64,000 nucleotides of DNA. Source: Pseudomonadota bacterium. Its GTDB lineage: Bacteria; Myxococcota_A; Polyangia; Polyangiales; Polyangiaceae. The stretch lies in contig JAEYYX010000055.1 of the NCBI GenBank assembly GCA_023428245.1, positions 1 through 64,000 on the forward strand. Reading direction: 5' to 3'. Positions 8,272-15,863 of this stretch are shown here, one piece after another (position 1 is the stretch's first letter; each line of letters opens with the position of its first letter). The notes under the pieces are model-generated. The model was not told the origin of the DNA and did not search any database. It saw only the letters and a program-made list of their open reading frames with translations. The translations under genes and the position numbers were made by a program.

Positions 8272-9356
8272 GATGCAGAGCTCCCTTCCCAGCCGAGGAA
8301 TTCGGTGACTTCGTCGAGGGGAAGCTGCGACAGCGGCTCGAGGATCATTTGCGTGAGTCCGCTCGCGAGGACGCGGATTCCCGCGTAGTGATCGCAAAGA
8401 GGACTCGCCTCGACCTCGTCCAAGAGGTCTCCGAGAGCTGCGAACGTGCGCCGGAGCGCGCCGCTTTGCTGGACGAGGTTGGCGATGTGAGCCACGTCTT
8501 CGTCGGACGTCTCTTCGCGCTGCTTTCTGAGGATGGCGAGGACCTCCTGTCGAGTGTCCGGGCGGGTTTCGAGGAGCTCGACGATGAGGGCGCTGACCTT
8601 CCCTTCTCGGACGTCCGCGCCCCGGAGTCCTTTGCCCTTGTCCCCGTAGAGATCAAGGATGTCGTCCTGAATCTGGAAAGCGAGACCGAGCCGACCGAAA
8701 AGCGAAGCGCATTCCGTTACGGTCTCTTGAGCCAGAGAACCGAGGACGGCGGCGCCTGTGACCGGGAGCTCGAAGAGCGCTCCAGTCTTCCCCCGGGCGG
8801 CGGCGTAATAGCTCTGTCGATCGAGGCGTTCGGTGCATAAGAGGTCGAGCTCACTCGCCTGGCCGCGCACGATCCGCGCGCTCGCTGTCGCGATCAAGAT
8901 CGCGAGCCGCCCCTGTGCGAACGGCGGCATCTCCGCGAGTGCCACGTACGGGAGCATCAGGAGCAGATCGCCCGCGTTGATGGCCTGAGGGACGCCATGA
9001 GTCGCCCACAGAGTCGGCTTTCCGCGCCGTACGAGATCTCCATCTTGAATGTCGTCGTGGATCAGTGTCGCATTGTGGAGGAGTTCGACACTCGCGGCCC
9101 AAACGACGCCTTGAGCGGCGGGCACGCCGAAGGCGTCAGCTGCGGCGAGCGCGAGACGAGCTCTGACCCTTCGTCCTCCCGCCGAGAGCTGGGTGAGGAC
9201 CATGTGGCTTAGGTGATCGACGCCGTCCTCAAGAACGAGCTGGCGCATGAGCTGCTCGACCTGGCCGAGGCGCGGTTCCAGCTCCCCGGAGGCTGAGGAG
9301 GGCGGAGGGGATGCGACTTGAGCGAGCGCCTGACGGGCCAAGAGTCTGAGGTTCAT
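8268..9356 (-). CDS. crtE: Geranylgeranyl diphosphate synthase
   Basis: Protein of 362 residues of the trans-prenyltransferase family. The first aspartate-rich motif is DDIQD (101-105, in LIHDDIQDGDLVRRG) and the second DDILD (231-235, in QIQDDILDLYGD); GGRRVRARL (60-68) is the conserved diphosphate-binding region. It supplies C20 diphosphate for CrtB. ATG 9356 overlaps the stop of the lycopene cyclase gene by 4 bases and the gene ends in GTGA, which starts crtI. The longer frame upstream lies inside the cyclase gene and was not used. Chain length (C20 against C15 or longer) is inferred from the neighbourhood. Confidence 0.92.
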   Translation of the reverse strand: MNLRLLARQALAQVASPPPSSASGELEPRLGQVEQLMRQLVLEDGVDHLSHMVLTQLSAGGRRVRARLALAAADAFGVPAAQGVVWAASVELLHNATLIHDDIQDGDLVRRGKPTLWATHGVPQAINAGDLLLMLPYVALAEMPPFAQGRLAILIATASARIVRGQASELDLLCTERLDRQSYYAAARGKTGALFELPVTGAAVLGSLAQETVTECASLFGRLGLAFQIQDDILDLYGDKGKGLRGADVREGKVSALIVELLETRPDTRQEVLAILRKQREETSDEDVAHIANLVQQSGALRRTFAALGDLLDEVEASPLCDHYAGIRVLASGLTQMILEPLSQLPLDEVTEFLGWEGSSAS

Positions 9357-10519
9357 GAGTGTGTCCTTTGTGAAGTAGAAGAGAGGTCTCTCTGCGGTGA
9401 GTTCTGGACGGCCAGGCCGAGGAGCCTGCGGCGGACCTGCGGGTCGGCGTGCCGAAAAGTGCGTGCCATGAGCGCGAGGGTGCGCGGGACGGAGAGTCCG
9501 CCGTCGACGAAGGAGGCCATGGCGTCTCCGTCTGACGTCAGAAAGTTCTCCATGAAGCGCCCGAGACCGTCCTGATCGAGGCGCCCGAGGACCCGAGCTC
9601 CGTAGTCGAAGAGGCGGTACCTGAGCTTTCGCTCGCTCGACCAGAGGGTCTTGCGCGCCCGCTCGGCGACGCGCACGGGGTTTTCTCCTTGAGCGCGGGC
9701 GATGCTCTCGGCGAGCAGAGGCGCGAGCCTGAGGCAATGAGCGAGATGATATCCAGTCGCCGGGTGGGTGAGGCCGGCGGTCGCGCCAAAGTGGACGACT
9801 GCCCCTCGGCCCGGCCGGGGCGCGCCCCCCATCGCGATCAAGCAACGCTCTTCGCGTTCGATCGCGCCTAAGGCGAGTCCGTGGCTTTCCAGGCGACGGC
9901 GAAGCCTCTTGCCTAGCTCGGCGAAAGAGGGGCGGAGGCCGGAGACGAGGACCGTCTCCTGGAGGAAATGAAGCTCACCTTCTCGGGTCGCGTAGAGGAA
10001 GCTGGGCGGGCTTGAGGTGTCGACGCCGCGGAGGTCCATGAAAACCATCTGTCCCGGCTCGAGCCATTCGCCTGAGAGGCGCGTCCATACCCCGTAGGCG
10101 GTTTGATATTGAGTGGACGGCTCCGACTCCGGGCCCCGGCCTGTCGCGGCGACCGTGAGCCCGCCGCCGTCACTTCGGCCCATACCTGACTCGAAATGAA
10201 CACCAGCTCGCTCCGCGCGAGCGAGCAGTAGAGCCTGCAGAAGTGCCGTATCCAGTCGAACATAACCCACGCCGAGCTCGGAGACGCGGCCCATTCGATC
10301 GATCCAAGAAGGACGCGGGAACCTGAAGGCGGTGGCGGTTGCGAAGTCGCCGGGCAACAGCGTTTCGAACGCCCCATAAGAGGCAGCCCAAGGAGCGCGT
10401 GGATCGGGAGCGCGCAGCGTGACGCGTTGTCCTCGCTCGGCGAGCTCGGCTGCGATCGAGAGACCGGCCGGCCCCGCCCCGAGGACGGTGATTGCTTGCG
10501 GTCGGTCGTTGTCAGCCAT
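9353..10519 (-). CDS. crtL: Lycopene cyclase, CrtL/CrtY flavoprotein type
   Basis: Protein of about 388 residues. It begins with an FAD motif (LGAGPAG, 13-19), then shows landmarks of plant/bacterial lycopene cyclases: AASYGAFETLLP in place of the NYGVW region, FMDLRG, PSFLYAT, HFLQETVLV and, near the C-terminal half, GATAGLTHPATGYHLA. It should cyclise one or both ends of lycopene. This differs from the small heterodimeric CrtYc-CrtYd cyclase known from Myxococcus xanthus. ATG 10519 directly precedes the conserved core; GGAG abuts it with no spacer, so the in-frame ATG at 10555 remains possible, though that also lacks a ribosome site. First gene of the minus-strand carotenoid operon. Mono- or bicyclisation cannot be told from sequence. 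Confidence 0.85.
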   Translation of the reverse strand: MADNDRPQAITVLGAGPAGLSIAAELAERGQRVTLRAPDPRAPWAASYGAFETLLPGDFATATAFRFPRPSWIDRMGRVSELGVGYVRLDTALLQALLLARAERAGVHFESGMGRSDGGGLTVAATGRGPESEPSTQYQTAYGVWTRLSGEWLEPGQMVFMDLRGVDTSSPPSFLYATREGELHFLQETVLVSGLRPSFAELGKRLRRRLESHGLALGAIEREERCLIAMGGAPRPGRGAVVHFGATAGLTHPATGYHLAHCLRLAPLLAESIARAQGENPVRVAERARKTLWSSERKLRYRLFDYGARVLGRLDQDGLGRFMENFLTSDGDAMASFVDGGLSVPRTLALMARTFRHADPQVRRRLLGLAVQNSPQRDLSSTSQRTHS

Positions 10520-10527
10520 CTCCAATC

Positions 10528-10636
10528 GTGTACACTGAATGAACACGGTTTGCATATGTTCATTTCATTCAAAAACTATGCTGCAAATTGCAACAATCGA
10601 TGAGCGTCGGGCCTGGGTGAACACGGCAAATGTTCA
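10528..10636. promoter_or_regulatory. Divergent crtL/crtC control region with repeated palindromes
   Basis: Between the crtL start (10519) and the crtC start there are three symmetrical elements: GTGTACAC (10528-10535), TGAACA (10540-10545) facing TGTTCA (10557-10562) with 11 bases between, and a second TGAACA (10618-10623) facing TGTTCA (10631-10636) with 7 bases between. Both TGAACA copies continue identically as CGG. MerR-type carotenoid repressors bind sites between divergent or operon promoters, so these are candidate operators for the nearby CarA/CarH-like protein. The second palindrome falls within crtC if translation begins at 10578. Confidence 0.5.
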
Positions 10637-11663
10637 ATTTTGCTGGTATTACGCGGACATTTGTGACGCTGAAGGGAACGGCCTCGTCATCAATTGGGCT
10701 TCAGGACTTCCCTTCCTGTCTGGCTCGCGGGCCAACGAGGCGCATAGTAATGTAGCTAGTGTGAACATAGTCTTGTACCGGCCGACCGGCCTGAGCGTCT
10801 ATTGGCTCGATGAAAGGCCCCTTTCGGAGGTTCGTTTCGATCCGGGGTCGGGTCACGCGACCTTTGGAGACAGCTCGATGACCCTCTGCAGCGATGGCGA
10901 AGAGAGTCGACTGAGCGCCGAGCTCAATGTGACCTTGCCTGACCGAAGTCGCTTCAGCGGAAAGCTCGAAATTCAGGGCAAGACGGTGAAGCGCGATTCC
11001 TCGGAGACAGAGCCTCTGGGGTCGGCCCCGCACATTTGGTGCCCCCAGCTCGGCCACGCCGAAGGTGAGCTCTCTGTGAAGGTGGGGGACGAAAGAACCC
11101 ACTTTCGGGGCCCGGCCTACGTCGATTCGAATCTGAGCTACGAGCCGCTCCATGAGCAGGGGATCGCACGCTGGGACTGGGGACGGGTCAGCTTTTCTTC
11201 GTTCACCCTTGTTTACTATTGGACGGTCCCCGAGGGGGATCGGGAGCCTTTTTGCGTCCTGATCTTGATGCACCCGGATGGAACGAGTGAGCGGGTGAGC
11301 GCTGAGCTCGAGCGCTCCGAGGCTTCAGCTTCGCCGTTTCTTGTGGAAACCGCGCGGCGCCTCAGCTTCCGGACGGAGCGGGGTGTGTTCACAGTGGATC
11401 TGAAGCGGCCTCTCGACCGCAGCCCATTTTATGAGCGCTACTCGGCGGCAGGGACGGGCCCGAGTGGTGAGACGGGAGTAGGGTTCGCGGAGGTGGTGCT
11501 CCCCTTACTCGTCGATCAACCCTGGATGCGTCCTTTCATTCGGATGCGGACCCATAGCTCTCTCCGTAAGAACTCACCTTTCCTTCCTCTGTTCTCCGGC
11601 GGCTCTCGAGCTCCGCTCACTCGCCTCTACCGCGCGATGGGCTTTGGGAAGGCTCATGGTTAA
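10578..11663 (+). CDS. crtC: Carotenoid 1,2-hydratase (CrtC family)
   Basis: Protein of about 361 residues related to hydroxyneurosporene synthase, which adds water to the psi end of acyclic or monocyclic carotenoids. Recognisable family segments are WYYADICDAEGNGLVINW near the start, and AYVDSNLSYEPL followed by ARWDWGRV in the middle, matching the conserved YLDSN...RWDW signature. The start is uncertain: ATG 10578 lacks a ribosome site, ATG 10539 lies in the control region, and GTG 10617 would also keep the conserved part. It overlaps the following glycosyltransferase gene by 8 bases. The tertiary hydroxyl it makes is the expected attachment point for the sugar added by the next enzyme. Confidence 0.85.
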   Translation: MLQIATIDERRAWVNTANVQFCWYYADICDAEGNGLVINWASGLPFLSGSRANEAHSNVASVNIVLYRPTGLSVYWLDERPLSEVRFDPGSGHATFGDSSMTLCSDGEESRLSAELNVTLPDRSRFSGKLEIQGKTVKRDSSETEPLGSAPHIWCPQLGHAEGELSVKVGDERTHFRGPAYVDSNLSYEPLHEQGIARWDWGRVSFSSFTLVYYWTVPEGDREPFCVLILMHPDGTSERVSAELERSEASASPFLVETARRLSFRTERGVFTVDLKRPLDRSPFYERYSAAGTGPSGETGVGFAEVVLPLLVDQPWMRPFIRMRTHSSLRKNSPFLPLFSGGSRAPLTRLYRAMGFGKAHG

Positions 11664-12783
11664 CGCGCTGAGTGTTCTCTGCCTTCTGCCGTTTCTGGTG
11701 GCCCTCTATAATTTCTGGACCTGGAAGCGACCGGAAAGGGCGCGACAGCTTCCAAGGCGCCTCTCCGTCCTCATTCCCGCGAGAAACGAGGCACGGAGCA
11801 TCGAGCGGGCTGTCCAGGGCGTTCTCGCGTCCCAGGGCGCCTCGGAAGTTCTGCTTCCGAGTGAGGTGCTCGTCTACGACGACAACTCCGAAGACGAGAC
11901 GGCGGAGATCGTCGGGCGCGTCGCTCAGGCCGACGCTCGCGTTCGCCTCATTCCGGGGAGGCCCCTTTCCCCCGGATGGGTAGGAAAACCCCACGCTTGT
12001 CAGGTTCTCTCGGAAGAGGCCACTGGGGATGTTCTGGTTTTCTTGGACGCCGATGTGCACCTTGAGCCGGATGGACTGCTCCGCCTGCTCGGGGGTCTCG
12101 AGGATGTCGACGTGGTGACCGCAGTGCCTCGTCAGATCACCGAGACGTTCGGAGAACGAGCAATCGTTTCCTTGCTCCTTCTGACCTATCTGGCTTGGTT
12201 GCCTCTTCGCTGGGTGGAGACGAAACCGGAACCGCGCTTCGTGGCAGCCAATGGTCAGCTACTCGCGATCCGTCAAGATACCCTGCGAGAGCTCGGCGGA
12301 TTCTCTTCGATTCGAGGGGCGATCGTGGACGACGTGGCTCTCGTTCGGTACGCGAAAACACGCAGCCTGCGCGCTCGGTTCGTTGACGGAACGCACATTG
12401 CGTCCTGTCGGATGTACCGCTCTTTCGGCGAAGTATGGCGTGGATTTTCGAAGAACATCGCGGCCGGGCTCGGCGGATCGTTCTTCGCTGTGCTCGGCGT
12501 AACGAGCCTTTACGCGCTGTGTTTCGTCTTTCCCTATGTCACGCTCCTTGTCGGAGCTTTTTCAGGCGACCTCGCCGTGGCCGCCTTCGGCGGCCTAGGG
12601 GTCTTCCTCAACATCACGCTCCGCGCACTCATTGCGCGTCACTACGATCAACCGAAAGAGCAGATCCTGTTTCATCCTCTCGCCGTCCTGCTCTTGATTG
12701 CTCTCTCCTATAACTCATGGTCTTGGGTCAAGCGGCGAAAGATCCTTTGGGCTGGACGCGTCTACGCGGGAGGACATGGATGA
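11656..12783 (+). CDS. Family-2 glycosyltransferase, CruC/CrtQ-like
   Basis: Protein of 375 residues. A GT-A domain runs through LSVLIPARNEA, VYDDNSEDET, FLDADVHL (the DxD metal site) and GGFSSIRGAIVDDV, followed by three or four hydrophobic C-terminal segments (about 280-355) and an N-terminal membrane segment. This is the layout of carotenoid glycosyltransferases of the CruC and staphylococcal CrtQ type, membrane enzymes that transfer a hexose from a nucleotide sugar to a carotenoid hydroxyl or carboxyl. ATG 11656, after GGGAAGG, was preferred to the TTG 12 bases upstream. Its position between crtC and an acyltransferase gene supports carotenoid glycosylation; a glycolipid role is the alternative. 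Confidence 0.82.
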   Translation: MVNALSVLCLLPFLVALYNFWTWKRPERARQLPRRLSVLIPARNEARSIERAVQGVLASQGASEVLLPSEVLVYDDNSEDETAEIVGRVAQADARVRLIPGRPLSPGWVGKPHACQVLSEEATGDVLVFLDADVHLEPDGLLRLLGGLEDVDVVTAVPRQITETFGERAIVSLLLLTYLAWLPLRWVETKPEPRFVAANGQLLAIRQDTLRELGGFSSIRGAIVDDVALVRYAKTRSLRARFVDGTHIASCRMYRSFGEVWRGFSKNIAAGLGGSFFAVLGVTSLYALCFVFPYVTLLVGAFSGDLAVAAFGGLGVFLNITLRALIARHYDQPKEQILFHPLAVLLLIALSYNSWSWVKRRKILWAGRVYAGGHG

Positions 12784-13556
12784 TCGAGAAATCCGAGCTG
12801 TGGTCGCGCCTTATGCGCGTCTACATCCGAGCCCGCATGCGCCGCGCGTTTCACGACGTGATCGCACTGGGTTTGCCCGAAGCGCGCACGAGGATCGCCT
12901 CGGCGCCTATGATTTTGGCTCTGAATCATGTGGCGTGGTGGGATGCGCTCTTGCTCACGGTACTCGAAGGGGAGCTCGGGGCCGAAGGATTCGCTCTCAT
13001 GGACGCGAGCTCGCTTCGAGAGCTTTCCTTCTTCCGAAGGCTCGGCGCGCTGTCTCTCGAGCGGGATCATCCGAAGAAGGCCCTTTCGGACCTCGCTCGG
13101 GCGGCGGGTTTGCTCGATCGTGCGGGCAGGTTCGTCGCCATCTTCCCGCGCGGAGAGCAGCGCCCGAGCCACTTTCCGCTCGAGTTTCGGAGCGGCGTTT
13201 ACCATCTGCAGAAGCGAAGCCAGACGACGATCCTTCCCATCGCGCTCCGCTACGAGTTTCTCGAGAACTCGAGGCCGAGTCTTCTCATTGCGCTGGGAGA
13301 GCCTTTGTCCTTCGAGCAGGGAACTCGCGCGGATCACGTTGTCTCTGCGGTGGAGCAGGCCGTAACTCAGCAGCTCGGCCGACTCGACGGCGCGATTGAA
13401 AGCATGCTCCGGGCTCCTGCGGCGGCTCCGAGCGGCTTCGGATCGCTTCTCTATTCTGCACCTCGTCCCCTCCGGGCCGGACGGGTGCCGCTCTTGGCCC
13501 GGCTGCTCGGAGCAGGACGGCGCGAGAGTTCTTTGCCTGCGGGGTCTCGCTCATGA
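12780..13556 (+). CDS. PlsC-like acyltransferase, CruD-like role proposed
   Basis: Protein of 258 residues of the lysophosphatidate acyltransferase-like family. The catalytic HxxxxD motif is HVAWWD (50-55) and the phosphate/glycerol-contacting segment reads FPRGEQRPS, followed by the usual LPIALRYEF strand. The start ATG 12780 overlaps the stop of the glycosyltransferase as ATGA, and the stop overlaps crtD the same way. In Chlorobaculum and Staphylococcus a glycosyltransferase plus acyltransferase pair makes carotenoid glycoside fatty-acid esters, and such esters are known pigments of myxobacteria. The substrate is therefore inferred from context, not from sequence. Confidence 0.8.
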   Translation: MIEKSELWSRLMRVYIRARMRRAFHDVIALGLPEARTRIASAPMILALNHVAWWDALLLTVLEGELGAEGFALMDASSLRELSFFRRLGALSLERDHPKKALSDLARAAGLLDRAGRFVAIFPRGEQRPSHFPLEFRSGVYHLQKRSQTTILPIALRYEFLENSRPSLLIALGEPLSFEQGTRADHVVSAVEQAVTQQLGRLDGAIESMLRAPAAAPSGFGSLLYSAPRPLRAGRVPLLARLLGAGRRESSLPAGSRS

Positions 13557-15028
13557 CGAGTGACGTCTTAGTGATCGGAGGAGGGGTCGGGGGACTGACT
13601 GCCGCTGCGCTTCTGGCTCACCGTGGCCTCCGCGTGCGTCTCGTCGAGGCGGGGGCTCGCCTCGGGGGCAAGGCAGGCGTGACCTACGTGGACGGGGTTC
13701 CTCTCGATACTGGGCCGAGCGTTTTGACTCTGCCGCACGTGATCGAGGCTGTGTTCGACGAAGTCGGGCTACCGGCGAGTGAGCGCTTCGAGTCGATCGA
13801 GCTGACTCCGTCGTTTCGCTACGTCTTTTCGAGCGGAGTCGAGGTTCTTTTTCATCACGATCTCGGGGCGACTCTTGCTTCTGTGGAATCGAGTCTGGGA
13901 GCGCGAGCTCGGGCAGAGCTCGAAGACTATCTCGCCTACTCGCGGCGGATTTGGGACGCAGCAGCGCCTCATTTTGTCATGGGTCATGCGCCGGACGTTT
14001 CTCGGCTGCTCCGCGGAGGGCCGCGGATTTGGGGCGCTGTGCGCCAGATCGACGCATTTCGAACGCTCCGCTCGGCGATCAAGAGTCGCGTCAAGACGCC
14101 TGAGCTTGTGAGCATTCTCGAGCGCTATGCGACCTATAATGGGTCCGATGCGCGCACGGCGCCAGCGACGCTCGGCTGCATTGCTCACGTTGAGCTTGGC
14201 CTCGGTGGGTTCGGTGTGCGCGGCGGATTGCGAGCGGTCGCTTCTGCGCTCGCTCGAGCCTTGGAGCGCACGGGGGTCCAGGTCGAGCTCGACACAAAGG
14301 TCACGGAACTCCTCTTCTCTGGGCGAAAAGTGCGAGGTGTGGAGACGACACGCGGCACATTCCTCGCGGAGAGTGTCGTGCTCGGGGCTGACCTCGGACA
14401 GTGGCAGGGGAGCTTTCCGAGCGGCAAAGTTCCAGGGGGCGGAGAGACGCCGTCTATGTCCGGGTACAACGCGATTTTCCTTCGGTGCAAGGCCCGAGAC
14501 CCGATGCCCTCCCTAGCGCCGCACACCGTCTTTTTCCCGGAGAATTACGAGAAAGAGTTCGCAGACATCTTCGACGCGGGCAGTGTCCCCGAAGACCCGA
14601 CTATCTACGTGTGCGCCCAGGATCGCTCGCATGGGACCGAGAGCTATCCTGATCGCGAGCCCTTGTTCACGATGGTGAATGCGCCACCGCTGACGTCGGG
14701 GCGCACGCTCCCGGACGCAGGGACGATCGCCGAAAAGATCCGCGAGCGTCTCGTGGCGTACAATCTACTCTCTGCAGAAGACGAGCTGGTTTGGTCCCGC
14801 TCTCCCCACGATCTTGCCCGTGAGTTTCCCGGGAGCGGAGGGGCGCTCTATGGACCCGCTTCGAACTCGATGATGTCGGCCTTCCGTCGGGTCCCGAATC
14901 GCATTCCGGACTGCGAGGGACTCTACGTCGCCTCTGGCAGCGCCCACCCTGGTGGCGGAGTTCCCTTGGCGGCCCTGTCGGGCCGTTTGGCTGCCGACTG
15001 CGTTATGCAAGAGAGGAGAATAAGATGA
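13553..15028 (+). CDS. crtD: CrtI-family carotenoid desaturase, probably CrtD-like
   Basis: Protein of 491 residues of the phytoene desaturase superfamily. It has the FAD motif VIGGGVGGL (7-15), GGKAGV, DTGPSVLTLP and the C-terminal GLYVASGSAHPGGGVPLAALSGR. It differs clearly from the CrtI at 6766-8271, and the DTGPSVLTLP segment and partnership with crtC point to CrtD, the hydroxyneurosporene/methoxyneurosporene 3,4-dehydrogenase. A second phytoene desaturase, as in Myxococcus which has two CrtI proteins, is the alternative. It overlaps its neighbours on both sides by 4 bases, so the five plus-strand genes form one operon. Confidence 0.82.
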   Translation: MTSDVLVIGGGVGGLTAAALLAHRGLRVRLVEAGARLGGKAGVTYVDGVPLDTGPSVLTLPHVIEAVFDEVGLPASERFESIELTPSFRYVFSSGVEVLFHHDLGATLASVESSLGARARAELEDYLAYSRRIWDAAAPHFVMGHAPDVSRLLRGGPRIWGAVRQIDAFRTLRSAIKSRVKTPELVSILERYATYNGSDARTAPATLGCIAHVELGLGGFGVRGGLRAVASALARALERTGVQVELDTKVTELLFSGRKVRGVETTRGTFLAESVVLGADLGQWQGSFPSGKVPGGGETPSMSGYNAIFLRCKARDPMPSLAPHTVFFPENYEKEFADIFDAGSVPEDPTIYVCAQDRSHGTESYPDREPLFTMVNAPPLTSGRTLPDAGTIAEKIRERLVAYNLLSAEDELVWSRSPHDLAREFPGSGGALYGPASNSMMSAFRRVPNRIPDCEGLYVASGSAHPGGGVPLAALSGRLAADCVMQERRIR

Positions 15029-15807
15029 GCGGTGGATGGACGATGGGCTTTCGGAGACCGGGATCGAGGAAGATTCTGCGAAAAGGGGCAGTTGCCGCCG
15101 CGCTCTTGTTCTCCGGAGTTGGCAATGCCGAGAGCGATCCTTCAGGGACCTATGTGTTCATCTCCCAGAGTCGGAGCGTCACGAAGCTGCCTGTGGTGAA
15201 GGACTACGTCGCACTTACGCGCTCGGTAGCGGTCCTAGAGCTCCGTTACGACGGAAAGCGCTTGGTTGGGACCGGGCCGCTCTGTTCGGTTGAGCTCGCC
15301 GGCAGCTCCAGCATGGTGCGAATGGAACTACCCCCGGCTTTTCAGCGTTCTCTGCCTCCGGTTCGCATCGATGCGACGCTCAAGAAGCAAGGGGATAGCG
15401 TCCGCTTCGAACAGGCTCCTCAGACCGTCGTCGTTGGTGCGCGTCTCGGTGATCCGATCCGCGAGAAGCTGCCGGAGAGCGCTGATGACGCGCGCGTCGT
15501 GGACCAAGATCGGGACGGTCGTCCCGGCGTCACGGTCCGGGTCCATGGGATCGTCTCCGGAGAGGTGTTTGTCGTTCAGCGCAGCACGAGTCAGCTCCGC
15601 GGCGTTCAAGACGAAAAGGGCTTTTCCGGGCAGGTCATCTTCCAGAACGAACAATCCGTTGTTGGAGCGACCTCTCCTTTCCTGAAGGGGAATCGCGCGA
15701 GCGAGCCGACTCGCGAAGGGAGCTGGTTTCGCCTCGAGCGCCTCGCGAAAGGGAAAGGATGCGACGCGGCGAAGGCGCGCGCTCAGGCGAGCTTTACTGC
15801 CGAATAG
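15025..15807 (+). CDS. Exported protein of unknown function in the carotenoid operon
   Basis: Protein of 260 residues that I do not recognise. The N-terminus (basic, then AVAAALLFSGVGNAES, residues about 22-37) is a probable signal peptide. The mature part begins with a YVFISQSRSVTKLPVVKDYVALTRS segment split by beta-rich sequence and contains DQDRDGRPGVTVRV near residue 165, an aspartate-rich loop like those that bind calcium. The last part has two cysteines at most and no membrane segment. The ATG overlaps the crtD stop by 4 bases, so it is translated with the pigment enzymes and may act on or carry a carotenoid product outside the inner membrane; this is only positional inference. Confidence 0.75.
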   Translation: MSGGWTMGFRRPGSRKILRKGAVAAALLFSGVGNAESDPSGTYVFISQSRSVTKLPVVKDYVALTRSVAVLELRYDGKRLVGTGPLCSVELAGSSSMVRMELPPAFQRSLPPVRIDATLKKQGDSVRFEQAPQTVVVGARLGDPIREKLPESADDARVVDQDRDGRPGVTVRVHGIVSGEVFVVQRSTSQLRGVQDEKGFSGQVIFQNEQSVVGATSPFLKGNRASEPTREGSWFRLERLAKGKGCDAAKARAQASFTAE

Positions 15808-15863
15808 AAAGGGTCTCCGGGCCTTCTGGGGCATGGAGCTTGTCGAGATTTGTCAGCGTACGC

